A stretch of 64,000 bases of DNA from Notospermus geniculatus (lineage: Eukaryota; Nemertea; Pilidiophora; Heteronemertea; Lineidae). Below are positions 49,613 to 60,797 of the stretch, in pieces (positions within the stretch are counted from its first letter, which is position 1; every line of letters begins with the position of its first letter). The translations under genes were made by a program, and so were the position numbers. The notes under the pieces were generated by a model. That model made no database searches and was not told the origin of the DNA. It was given only the letters and a program-made list of their open reading frames with translations. Location of the stretch: contig NMRB01000674.1 in NCBI GenBank assembly GCA_002633025.1, forward strand, positions 122,109 through 186,108, read 5' to 3'.

Positions 49613-49860
49613 GGTGCTATGTTATTTTGTGACTTTGTAAAATGCTTTGTCGTGGTGTCATTCTGGGATGTGGGAGACTTTGCTGCCGTTGGAGGTCACC
49701 ACCAGTTAGCAGCCATCGTTTAATCACGGAATTTGACATCACAGAGAAGAAATGCACGCCATGATGTCATCCATAATGACACGGAGGGCCACGACTTGCG
49801 TCTCTGATGTCAAATTTTGTGACGTTAACAGGTGGTCTCCAACGGCAGTGAAGTCTACCA

Positions 49861-50104
49861 TTGGTTTCATACTGGACTCAACACTGTCAAATTTTCAAAC
49901 AGGAGTGAGATTGAACATTGGTTTCATAATGGACTCAACACTGTCAAATTTTCAAACAGGAGTAACATTGAACATTGGTTTCATACTGGACTCAACACTG
50001 TCAAATTTCATACTGGACTCAACACTGTCAAATTGGTTTCATACTGGACTCAACACTGTCAAATTGGTTTCATACTGGACTCAACACTGTCAAATTTTCA
50101 AACA
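49861..50104. repeat. 31-bp minisatellite, about 6 units, BLOC1S5 unit 1
   Basis: Core ttggtttcatactggactca plus acactgtcaaa, with some units carrying an extra ttcaaacagg spacer. Confidence 0.85.
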
Positions 50105-52560
50105 GGAGTGAGATTGAACAAAGACTAATATCACACTACATATTTTTAATCATTTAAATTGATTTACAATATATCCTGCGGTAATTTAACATGGACAACT
50201 GAAATAAAATATGGACGAAAAGAGAGCCTTAAAATATACGAACATTTACAAAGTTACTTCGGTGAATATGACGATCGTTGCCCTTCATGGGTTCGTGCAC
50301 ATGATACGAGATATGACACTCAAATTTAACTTCTTCATAATATGATATTGTCCCGACATTTCCTTTGCCAAAGCGCAATGTGATGTGTTCCTCCTGAATT
50401 CCAGACGGAGCAACTTGCATGTATTTGAGGTGCAGTCCTTTTCTCTGCTTTTTCATACGAGTTGCTCTCGCTGGCTTTTTTTTGGCCCAAGAAATTCCAA
50501 GTTTTGTGAGCCGCAGCCAGTATTCTGGAAACATGAAATAGTTAATTGAGTTTAATTGATCAAACTGTGTGTGAAATGAACCTTCTATTGCTAAAATCTT
50601 CGGTAGATAATCATCTGGATGAATCAACTCTGTTAGTCTCTGCTTTGGACACAGTGCGGTGTAGTGTCTCAGTAGCCTAATAAAGTGTAAACCAAGACCA
50701 GTCCTAAAGAGCCCTTAAGAGAAAGGTTTGACTGTAATGCAGTTACCATTTGATTTTCTTGTTAAGATTTTTTACACCGACCAGTGCGGCAGCTGAATAG
50801 AAGACAAAACACCAGAAAGACAAAATCAAGTTATGACGAAACCATCCAACAATGACAACATGACATGGTAAGTTTCTGCATGGATTCACAAGTTTAGAAA
50901 ACACTGAACAAAACTGTTTCCAGCATAATAGCCCTTTCACTGCCAAGGTCTAGTCTGTCAAATTTGAAAATTTCCAAAAATACCTGAAAAGTGCCTAAAC
51001 TATATCAAGTAAGTACCAGTACATTGGAAAGCTCTCACTGAGTGCTTTCCGATGAATACCTATGTGACAAAGTTCTATTTTCATGGCCATGTGATTTTTT
51101 TCTGTTGTTGACCAAATTGCCATTGGCAGTGCAAGCGTTAAAGAAAAGCATGGGACGCACAGAATAAGAGGCATACAATATTCACACAGAAGTATTTTAC
51201 CATGTACATTTCACATTTTCTAAAATCAACATTCAGAATCTCGGATATAAGACAGGTGTTACTCGATGCAGGTGTGTAGTGAACAGCTTGTTTAAAACCT
51301 ACCCCTTTAAGGCCCCGCTTTATATCAAGAACTTCATGATGATGTTGGTGAAGAACTCACTACACAATACTGCCTTCTGATGTAAGACGGAATCTCCAGC
51401 AGTGGGAGCATGTTTGATTGACGTAACAGCTAAACACTACACTACAGTGCAGTTGGTGGTACAAGATATGGCTATTACATCAAATAACCATGCCCCCACT
51501 GCTCACAGGTGGAGATACTGACTTTTACTGCTGGACAATGGAATAGATGGCAGGGAAATTGATGTGATGATAATATTGCGATACTACTCTCCGTGAGATG
51601 AAGTATTCTGCACAACATTGATTTTTTAGAATTTTCCCAGCCATAACCATCAAAATTTGAAACTTTTCTTTTCTTCATTTTAAGACTCTGAATTGGAAAA
51701 TTTTGCCGTGAAGCCTTAGAGGGGATCAGCTGTGTGTACAAATGTAAAAACTTTTGACAGTAACCTCATAACAATAGTACTTCATTATTTACATGATAAC
51801 TTGTTTTGGTCTTTGTGTAAATTTGTTCAAAATTTGATCATATTTCTTTACATTTTATTGATCATTCTTGAGAAGAACTGAAAATCTCAGCGCTAAAAAT
51901 TAAAACTTTTTTAATCACGGTGTTCTATTCAGTCACAATTACATAAAATGGACGCAAATTTCTAAATTATACTACTCTAGAGAAAAGCTGTGATATAAAA
52001 TGGGGCACTTCTGTGACGCCTCAAAATAACAAAGGGAAACTTAGAGCTGAGAGATGTTGATTTTCATTTGAATGTGGAAATTGACAAAATGGCCAAACAA
52101 CCAAAATGTCCTTGCATAGTTTGGCCTTGTGGTAAATCAATGATTAGCCATCTTGCTCAAAGCAAAGTATTCTGAAGTACATGACTTCTGACTAGGTGTT
52201 TTTTGTGATTTTATCACATTTTGACTCAATACCCCNTTAGGCATCAAAATTTTACTGGCATTTGCCCCCCCCCCCATTCTCAGGATCTGATCTTGACTTG
52301 ATCATACATCACATTCAGATTCATCTGTTCATAGTCCAGTCAGATACCAGGTACAGAGATAGGGCTTAGGCCTACAGAACACCCACACTGACCGTGGTAG
52401 GTGGGCCTGGCTAGATAGTAGCCTACGGTAGTTCTTGCAGTTCGCGACAGTTCATCAACGACGCTAATTGATTCAATTTTATTTCTCTCTTCGACTTTCA
52501 GCCCAGCCCCTTCCAGAGGCTCCATGTTAATCGATATCTTCATCGACACAACAAGTCAAC

Positions 52561-53961
52561 ATGTCACTTGACCTCATCCTAAAAGGTTAGGCGTCTTCAT
52601 GTGTTGGATCCAGCCACATAAATGCGACAAATACTATATGAAAAGTGATCTTCACCTTGCTTCAGTCTAGGTGCTACCTGTACTTCTTTCAGAAGGATGT
52701 TGTTAAGCCTCAACTTGAGAATACTTCAAGAATAATCTTGAATTTGATGGCCTAATGTAATGGTGAATACGGTGATCCTTCCTTTAAAGTTACAGTGACA
52801 GTGAACAAGATTTAATACTGTAAAGCAGGAAAATTTCGCGTGCAGGAAATGAGTCGCAAAAATTTCCTGTCGCGAATATGAGTACATGCAAGTGACAAAT
52901 ACGGTCCGTGAAAAAAAAATGAAAACAATGGCAGAGACTCGCGAAAATATCCTGCCGTGAATATGTCTATAATTCTTGATTTGCGAAGATTTCCAGCCGC
53001 GAAATTTTCTTGCTTTACAGTAAATAATTACTCTGTCTAATTCCAGATGTGAATTGTATATACGGCCGTTTGTTGGATCATCGACCGGTCCTCAATGGGG
53101 AGATACGGTTTATGCTCAAGGAATTTGAGGTAAAAATTGGTGTCAACTGACAAGTGCTGGCAATGCTTTCCATTTAATATTTTGGCTTTGCATCAGACGC
53201 TAATTTATCATCAACTTTTTTCAGGAGAAACGGAACGGACGTGATGATTCCCGTTTAAACATGACAATGGTGAACACAAGCATTGTTGAAAAAGATACAC
53301 TCCCACAGGCACTGGTTGAATTGCAGCAAAATCTTGGCCCTCTTCTTGAAAAAGGTACTTCTTGCGAGTCAGTGTTCCGCCAGGAATATTTTTGAGGAGG
53401 GGGAATAAAGAGAAAACTTGACAGAATTCTTGGCCAAAAACACAAATTTTGACTTTTTAAGGAGGGGGATGATATCCCCCCTCTGGCGGAAACACTGCCA
53501 GTTCATAGCAAGACAGATAATTTATCTTTAGTCTACAGTTACATGTAGTAGCACAGTTAGTGCTGTATTGACTGGCACAAGACCAGTCGGACATTTCAGA
53601 GTGGTGCAGTGTAAAATCGGCGCCCATCACTGCTGAGGTTCTGGGTTCAATCCTGTCTGACCCATTCTTCGTGTGATAGAGTGGGCAACTCTGGCAGATT
53701 CTGTAGAACTGTTTCTTTTCAATTGCAGTGAATGCCTGTTCAAATCTTAGCAAAGAGATCGAAGCTTTAGAGGAAGACAACAAAAACAAGGACTGGCTTG
53801 TTCAACAGAGGGCGTCACGGGACCAAGAATGGCGAGATTTCATGCAAGAACAGTGTGAAAAAAGTTCAAATGTTGATGAAGGATTCAAAGGGGCAAAAGA
53901 GAAGTTGGAAGCAGAGTATGCTGAATTGGATCAGGCACTGAAAGTGCCATCCTCACCATGA
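52561..53961 (+). CDS. BLOC1S5: BLOC-1 subunit 5 (muted homologue), copy 2
   Basis: Exons 52561-52585, 53047-53129, 53225-53354 and 53729-53961, with exon lengths identical to copy 1 and the reading frame intact. Differences from copy 1: TFPQALDELKQ becomes TLPQALVELQQ, IETLEED becomes IEALEED, and GFKEAKE becomes GFKGAKE. Intron 1 carries an extra MITE (52816-53022). The copy sits in a tandem block that starts just after the N at 52236, so it may be the other allele of the 48.2-kb gene. Poly(A) signal AATAAA at 54188. Confidence 0.85.
52816..53022. mobile_element. MITE with TACTGTAAAGCAGGAAAATT ends, BLOC1S5 unit 2 only
   Basis: Inverted ends of about 25 bp ending in gctttacagta. Unit 1 has the short empty sequence tttaatattactc at about 48460. 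Intron 1 of BLOC1S5. Confidence 0.8.
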
Positions 53962-54187
53962 GTATGAAACAGACTTTAAAATTTCAGTAAGAAATTTCAA
54001 GATTGCTCAAATGGACCTCAAATGCATCTTGAACTACAAAGGATTATAATGGCTTGGCCTTCGGTCTCCAGTTAGTCTGAAGGCAATGTGACTAGGGCCT
54101 CGATACATTTATTTCAAGGTGTGTAAATATATCATTGATTAAAGTTTGCAATGGAGTTTATGATTAAATGTGTACATTTTGAAAGTT

Positions 54188-54193
54188 AATAAA
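54188..54193 (+). terminator. Poly(A) signal of BLOC1S5 copy 2
   Basis: AATAAA at the position equivalent to the signal in copy 1. Confidence 0.6.
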
Positions 54194-54426
54194 GGTGCTA
54201 TGTTATTTTGTGACTTTGTAAAATGCTTTGTCGTGGCGTCATTCTGGGAGACTTTACTGCCGTTAGAGGTCACCACCAGTTAGCAGCCATCATTTAATCA
54301 CGGAACTTGACATCACATGATGTCAATCCATAATGACGTGGAGCCTTGACTTATGTCTGTGATGTCAAAATTTGTGACGTTTTAGAACCGCTAACAGGTG
54401 GTCTCCAACGGCAGTGAAGTCTACCA

Positions 54427-54740
54427 TTGGTTTCATACTGGACTCAACACTGTCAAATTTTCAAACAGGAGTGAGATTGAACATTGGGTTCATACTTGAC
54501 TCAACACTGTCAAATTGGTTTCATACTGGACTTAACACTGTCAAATTGGTTTCATACTGGACTTAACACTGTCAAATTGGTTTCATACTGGACTTAACAC
54601 TGTCAAATTGGTTTCATACTGGACTCAACACTGTCAAATTGGTTTCATACTGGACTCAACACTGTCAAATTGGTTTCATACTGGACTCAACACTGTCAAA
54701 TTGGTTTCACACTGGACTCAACACGGTCAAATTTTCAAAC
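54427..54740. repeat. 31-bp minisatellite, about 9 units, BLOC1S5 unit 2
   Basis: Same core and flanks as the array at 49861, but longer and more homogeneous in the middle. Confidence 0.85.
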
Positions 54741-57559
54741 AGGAGTGAGATTGAACGAAGACTAATATCACACTACATATTTTTAATCATTTAAATTGAT
54801 TTACAATATATCCTGCGGTAATTTAACATGGACAACTGAAATAAAATATGGACGAAAAGAGAGCCTTAAAATATACGAACATTTACAAAGTTACTTCGGT
54901 GAATATGACGATCGTTGCCCTTCACGGGTTAGTGCACATGATACGAGATATGACACTCAAATTTAACTTGTTCATAATGTGATATTGTCCCGACATTTCC
55001 TTTGCCAAAGCACAATGTTGATGTGTTCCTCCTGAATTCCAGACGGAGCAACTTGCATGTATTTGAAGTGCAGTCCTTTTCTCTGCTTTCTCATACGAGT
55101 TGCTCTCGCTGGCTTTTGGCCCAAGAAATTCCAAGTTTTGTGAGCCGCAGCCAGTATTCTGGAAACATGAAATAGTTAAATGAGTTTAATTGATCAAACT
55201 GTGTGTGAAATGAACCTTCTATTGCTAAAATCTTCGGTAGATAATCATCTGGGTGAATCAAGTCTGTTAGTCTCTACTTTGGACACAGTGCGGTGTAGTG
55301 TCTCAGTAGCCTAAAAAAGTGTAAACCAAGACCAGTCCTAAAGAGAAAGGTTTGACTGTAATGCAGTTACCATTTGATTTTCTTGTAAAGATTTTTTACA
55401 CCGACCAGTGCTGCAGTTGAATAGAAGACAAAACACCAGAAAGACAAAACCAAGTTATGACGAAACCATCCAACGATGACAACATGACATGGTAATTTTC
55501 TGCATGGATTCACAAGTTTAGAAAACACTGAACAAAACTGTTTCCAGCATTATAGCCCTTTCACTGCCAAGGTCTAGTCCGTCAAATTTGAAATATTCCA
55601 AAAATACCTGAAAAGTGCCTAAACTATATCAAGTACATTGGAAAGCTCTCACTGAGTGCTTTCCGATGAATACCTATGTGACAGAGTTCTATTTTCATGA
55701 CCATGTGATTTTTTTCTGATTTTGGCCAAATTACCATTGGCAGTGCAAGCGTTAAGGAAAAGCATGGGACGCACAGAATAAGAGGCATACAATATTCACA
55801 CAGAAGTATTTTACCATGTACATTTCACATTTTCTAAAATCAACATTCAGAATCTCGGATATAAGACAGGTGTTACTCGATGCAGGTGTGTAGTGAACAG
55901 CTTGTTTAAAACCTACCCCTTTAAGGCCCCGCTTATCAAGAACTTCCTGATGATGTTGGTGGAGAACTCACTACACAATACTGCCTTCTAATGTAAAAGA
56001 CGGAATCTCCAGCAGTGGGAACATGTTTGATTGACGTAACAGCTAAACTCTACACTACAGTGCAGTTGGTGGTACAAAATATGGCTATTACATGAAATAA
56101 CCATGCCCCCACTGCTCACAGGTGGAGATACTGACTTCTACTGCTGGACAACGGAATAGATGGCAGCGAAATTGATGTGACGAAAATATTGCGATACTAC
56201 TCTCTGTGAGATGAACTATTTTCTGCACAGCATTGCTTTTTTAGAATTTTCCCAGCCGTGAACATCAAAATTTGAAACTTTTCTTTTCTACATTTTAAGA
56301 CTCTGAATTGGAAAATTTTGCCGTGAAGCCTTAGAGGGGATCAGCTGTGTGTACAAATGTAAAAACTTTTGACAGTAACCTCATAACAATAGTACTTCAT
56401 TATTTACATGATAACTTGTTTTGGTCTTTGTGTAAATTTGTTCAAAATTTGATCATATTTCTTTACATTTTATTGATCATTCTTGAGAAGAACTGAAAAT
56501 CTCAGCGCTAAAAATTAAAACTTTTTTAATCACGGTGTTCTATTCAGTCACAATTACATAAAATGGACGCAAATTTCTAAATTATACTACTCTAGAGAAA
56601 AGCTGTGATATAAAATGGGGCACTTCTGTGACGCCTCAAAATAACAAAGGGAAACTTAGAGCTGAGAGATGTTGATTTTCATTTGAATGTGGAAATTGAC
56701 AAAATGGCCAAACAACCAAAATGTCCTTGCATAGTTTGGCCTTGTGGTAAATCAATGATTAGCCATCTTGCTCAAAGCAAAGTATTCTGAAGTACATGAC
56801 TTCTGACTAGGTGTTTTTTGTGATTTTATCACATTTTGACTCAATACCCCAAAGTAGCACTGTCCGAGTCGAATATGGCTACTTTGCTGTCAGGGGCTAC
56901 TCTGCCACGTGTCAAATTGACAATAGAAATGTGACAATGAAACAAGTTTGACACGAAATGATATCTTTACAGAATGCTTTCTTAAAGTGCCTTCACTATT
57001 CCATCTTATGTTTTCAGGTGGGAAAGATACTTCATTTTATATCTTCAGGTGGGAAAGGAGCATTTATTAGTGAAGTAGCCCCATTTATTGGCAAAGTAGG
57101 CACATTTATTGGCAAAAGTAGCCCCATATATTGGCAAAGTAGGCCCATTTATCGGCAAAGCAGCCCCATTTATTGGCAAAAATAGCCCCATTTATTAAGC
57201 AAGGAGGCCCATTTACTGGTGAAGTAGGCCCATTTATTGGCAAAGTAGCCCCGTTTATTGCAAAAGTAGCCCCATTTTACCATTTACTTCTGCAAATTGA
57301 CAGATTGCCCCATGAAGAAAATCTCTACTTGTACTTCAACTGAAATAATCTATGAATTACACTACTGGTAAATAACTTATCTACAATCCTTATTCCCGAA
57401 ACCGCGGATATCTCAAAATTCGATTAAAAATGTCACCCATGTATTTTCAAGAACAACTAAACGGGTGGAAAAGTCTGCTGGCGATCATCGTAAAACTAAC
57501 TAACAAATGCAAAATTACAACAAGAATCTATTATAATTTACATCATTCAGCTTGATAAC
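54741..57559. other. No gene recognised downstream of BLOC1S5 copy 2
   Basis: Mostly the second half of the 4.6-kb tandem unit and the 20-bp minisatellite. Short minus-strand reading frames here are not kept between units 1 and 2. Confidence 0.6.
57060..57275. repeat. About 20-bp minisatellite
   Basis: Roughly ten units of cccatttattggcaaagtag, with variants. Intergenic, between BLOC1S5 and the Argonaute gene. Confidence 0.8.
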
Positions 57560-57562
57560 ATA

Positions 57563-57780
57563 CAGGGTGGCCCAAAATAAACCAACAAGAGGCCCATGGG
57601 CCAGTGGCTCAGCTGACTTATCAAAAACAAACCAATCCAGACACACAGGACTGAATTTTCAAGACGCTTGTGCTCCACGCACTAATCAAATTCCATTTTT
57701 TCATCACGAAGAATTTCATTCATTTCTAAAAAATCGAATTACAGTACATGTATAACCTGGCAATTTTTTGTGCCACCCTG
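57563..57780. mobile_element. 218-bp MITE (CAGGGTGGCC/AC ends, TA flanks)
   Basis: Left end CAGGGTGGCCCAAAA and right end, reversed, CAGGGTGGCACAAAA, with TA on both sides. No coding capacity. Tc1/mariner-type by target site. Confidence 0.7.
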
Positions 57781-60478
57781 TATTTTTAGCTGATGGACAA
57801 GTCACAGCCTAAAAGACCCTGCACCACATGGTTGGGTTGGTCCATATATATGCACAAAAACACACAAAATATTAAAATAATAGTGCACATTTACATCGAT
57901 AGCTTCATGCCCGTCACACCCATCTGGCCGAGGAGATCGAGATCAAGGGAGTCATAGAGAAAAGCAGAGATATTTAGTCCTCACTCATCAGTAGCTGAGG
58001 ATGTTCTAAACGGTGACTGCAGATGGCGCTGTACTGCAGCCCAAGATGGCAGGAGACAGAATACAGATTCTGGCAGTCATAAAGACAGTTGCAATCCATT
58101 TGGTGTGCGGGGCATGAGCAAATGCAATATATACCATTGTATTTTGATACTCAATTATACACAGTATTGGTAAATACACGTAGCATATTCAATAAATTCT
58201 AATAATACACACTTTTTTACATTATCATAGGATGTTTAACCAGTTTGTCTATGTTGTACACTAGTCTTGGCGCTTCGATGAAAACTGGCCTCAACGACAT
58301 TCGAGGACACAAACGAAGAAAATCTGACAACAGATGAAACTTAAAAGACGAATGCATTGAAATGGCTGATGCCTATAGATATGGGACCAGGCACCAGTGA
58401 GATGAGCTTCATCAGGATGAAACTAGGCTATAAAAGAGACATACCCATCTGAGTACGTTTTCTCTTCAAATATTGTACCCAGCTACAAATGAAACAACAT
58501 GTAATGTAGGAGGAAACCAGATCTTTGAGAAAAGATAATTGATTTATTTATATTGTGTGGACTGAATCTGACCAAGAACTGAAGTCGCTGCCTTAGGGGG
58601 CTTTCATTCCCACTTTGACAGACGCCTAACTAAAATTCGTTTTTGGTGGTGACAGTGGAAGTTGATGGAATAGGAAGTTTATAGACCATGGCAATTTGCA
58701 GTGCCAATACAGAAATTTATAGACAATCGAAATTCACAGTGCCGAATCAAATTGTTTTTTAGAAATAATCGTATCTTTGAAGCGGAAATATAAGGCTATC
58801 TACCTGATAAAATTCTATGAGAAATTTACATGATCTTTGAAAAAATATCTGGAGTTTAGTGACCTTCAGGTGTTCATTACAACTGTAGAGAAAAATACTA
58901 ATATTGTACAGGATTACAGGTCTTAAAGTCACAACATGCAGTCAACAATTCAATGTCACTGAAGATTCACTATTTCTAACAAGCCACATAGTTTAGACAA
59001 GTTCACATGAAATTTCAGAGTAAAAAATTTCTACAAAATTTGAGAAATCCCTGGAAAATAATTTTGAGTCTTTTCGGTTTATGTACACAGAGCAATTTTG
59101 AAAAGTTCATGCCAGAAGTTTCATCATTGGAAGACCAGTCTTATTGTTTGGTGGGTTGTCGTAGGGACCAAGTGTGTTGTTTGTAGAAAATGCTTGTGCT
59201 GAACTGTGTGACAGTCCCTTTGTAGAGTTAAGGCGGCTATTCACGGGAGAGTTTTCTCGCGCAAGTTGGCTCTCTATGGGCAACTCAACTGCGAGCAATT
59301 GTTTGTGTCATGGTCTCAGCGTAAGCTGTGAGGAAGCAAACAATGGAGAATTTCCCATTGCGAGCCAACTTCTGTGAGAAAACTCACGTGGATAGGCGCC
59401 TTCAGTTTGAATTGTTGAAGTTGAAAAATACCGAACGTATGCTTCAAATTCCTTGGGGAAATTGCTTCATGCTAATTGAGCCACGTGGTTAGAAATGAGA
59501 AAGACATACTAATAAACTGGACTATTTTCTGGCCATTCTCAGGATGCTAATTTGGATGCTAATTACCGGTACAAAATTTGAATAACAGACTCTGAATCCT
59601 CCTGAATCGAACTGGGATCCACAATTTCTGATGAGAACGGCATTGATAAATGGTGCTGTGAATGCTTTCATTATGCACAACATATACTTTTCAACATAAC
59701 AGAGAGAGAAATAAGGACATCACATTTCAACAATAGCTATCAATTTCAAAGAAAACAAACATAAGAGTATTGAGAAGAGGATACTGAATAATAAAGTGAA
59801 ACAAGTAAACCAAACAATTCACATGGTAACCACAAGATTTCCATAGCAACAAGAGTTCCATAGCAACGGACTTTAGCAACGATATTCAAAAGAAACAAAG
59901 CATGTGAATGAAGATACAATTTGTGAATTTTCACGATAAGCCCACAGATACCAAGCTATTAAAGGGATATGAAGTGGTGTCCATCGTAACAACTACAAGT
60001 GTTCTTCCCTTACACATAGTTTTAAATGCGCAGAACTCTGCTACTTTTACAACAAATCTCAAAGTATCCATCTGATTCAATTTTCCGAGTGTTAACCCTT
60101 GTCCCGAAAGTCCAAGAAACGCAGCACAGACCAGTAGTGAGCAAAACAGGAGTGAGTCACATTTGCACCGTACGTTATACAAATTCAATATGGACAATAT
60201 CTGTCTTTTTAAGCGTAATCAGTCATAGATGCGGCGGGGGCGTTTCCAGCAAAATTGCTGCGCAGACGAGAAAACAGTGGAGATAAGCTGAGCGCTGCGG
60301 ATGTAATTTCGCAAAAGCCAGACGATCTGTGAAATAGCAGCAAATTCGGAACTGCGGTTGGCAAACGTGACATCATAAATAATACGCAAAATGGAACTAA
60401 CGACATGATACTCAAGCACAAGATGAAAGCCGTTTATAAAGCATGCATGCTTGCAAGCTTTTTTGTGAAAACGACACA
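57781..60478. other. Intergenic sequence 3' of the Argonaute gene
   Basis: AT-rich, with one clean MITE (59229-59402). I see no exon. Confidence 0.5.
59229..59402. mobile_element. Dispersed MITE with GAGAGTTTTCT ends, short intact copy
   Basis: Starts AAGGCGGCTATTCACGGGAG and ends with the complementary aaaactcacgtggataggcg. The 174-bp palindrome-like element is the cleanest copy of this family here. Confidence 0.65.
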
Positions 60479-60484
60479 TTTATT
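60479..60484 (-). terminator. Candidate poly(A) signal of the Argonaute gene
   Basis: AATAAA on the minus strand, about 205 nt after the exon B stop. I saw no minus-strand AATAAA between the exon A stop and exon B. Transcripts ending in exon A may therefore share this site. Confidence 0.4.
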
Positions 60485-60688
60485 GTCCGTAATAGCTGCT
60501 CTGTTAACGGGTACATCAAAAGTTTATTCGAGAAAATATCCAGCATACATGATTTACAAATGACCCGTTTTCAAAACCCGGCCGACTGCGACCCGACTGT
60601 GATAGCAAGACTTATTGCTATGTGAAACTTTTCCCTGTGAAATGATCTTCAGGTGTACGGTTTGCAAACTTCTTCAGATGTCCTAATT

Positions 60689-60797
60689 TTATGCGAAGTA
60701 CATGACTTTCAATGTCTCCGGGTGAACGGTAATCGCCCGCAACATCGCCATCGACGTCCGTTCGTCGTGTGGTCCTGAATTCTGACTGCCTTCCCCG
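60689..60797 (-). CDS. AGO2: Argonaute alternative last exon B
   Basis: Acceptor tatttcag with a longer pyrimidine tract, then C completing Ser, then [29 protein letters not shown] and KVMYFA, stop TAA. It agrees with exon A at 26 of 35 positions, and most substitutions are conservative. Frame, both ends and the YFA terminus are kept, arguing for function rather than decay. Confidence 0.85.

Larger units (their letters stand above)
47907..52235. repeat. BLOC1S5 tandem block, unit 1 (4.3 kb)
   Basis: Runs from the poly-C after the N at 47906 to the N at 52236. Direct repeat of 52265-56850, both starting with poly-C then attctcaggatctgatc and ending tgactcaatacccc. Confidence 0.93.
52265..56850. 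repeat. BLOC1S5 tandem block, unit 2 (4.6 kb)
   Basis: Partner of 47907-52235. It is longer because of a MITE in intron 1 and extra 31-bp minisatellite units. It passes into unique sequence at 56851. Confidence 0.93.

Noticed and set aside
49832-50128. Open frames with repeated 'TLSNFQTG' or 'HTGLNTVKF' peptides
   Set aside because: Translation of a 31-bp minisatellite whose length is not a multiple of three; several frames stay open by chance.
50229-50627. 132-codon minus-strand open frame downstream of BLOC1S5 unit 1, with an upstream hydrophobic frame at 50743-50946
   Set aside because: The matching stretch in unit 2 (54900-55300) has indels that break the frame, and I recognise no family. 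Probably chance.
57050-57280. CRISPR-like array
   Set aside because: Short repeats without unique spacers in a eukaryotic genome; an ordinary minisatellite.
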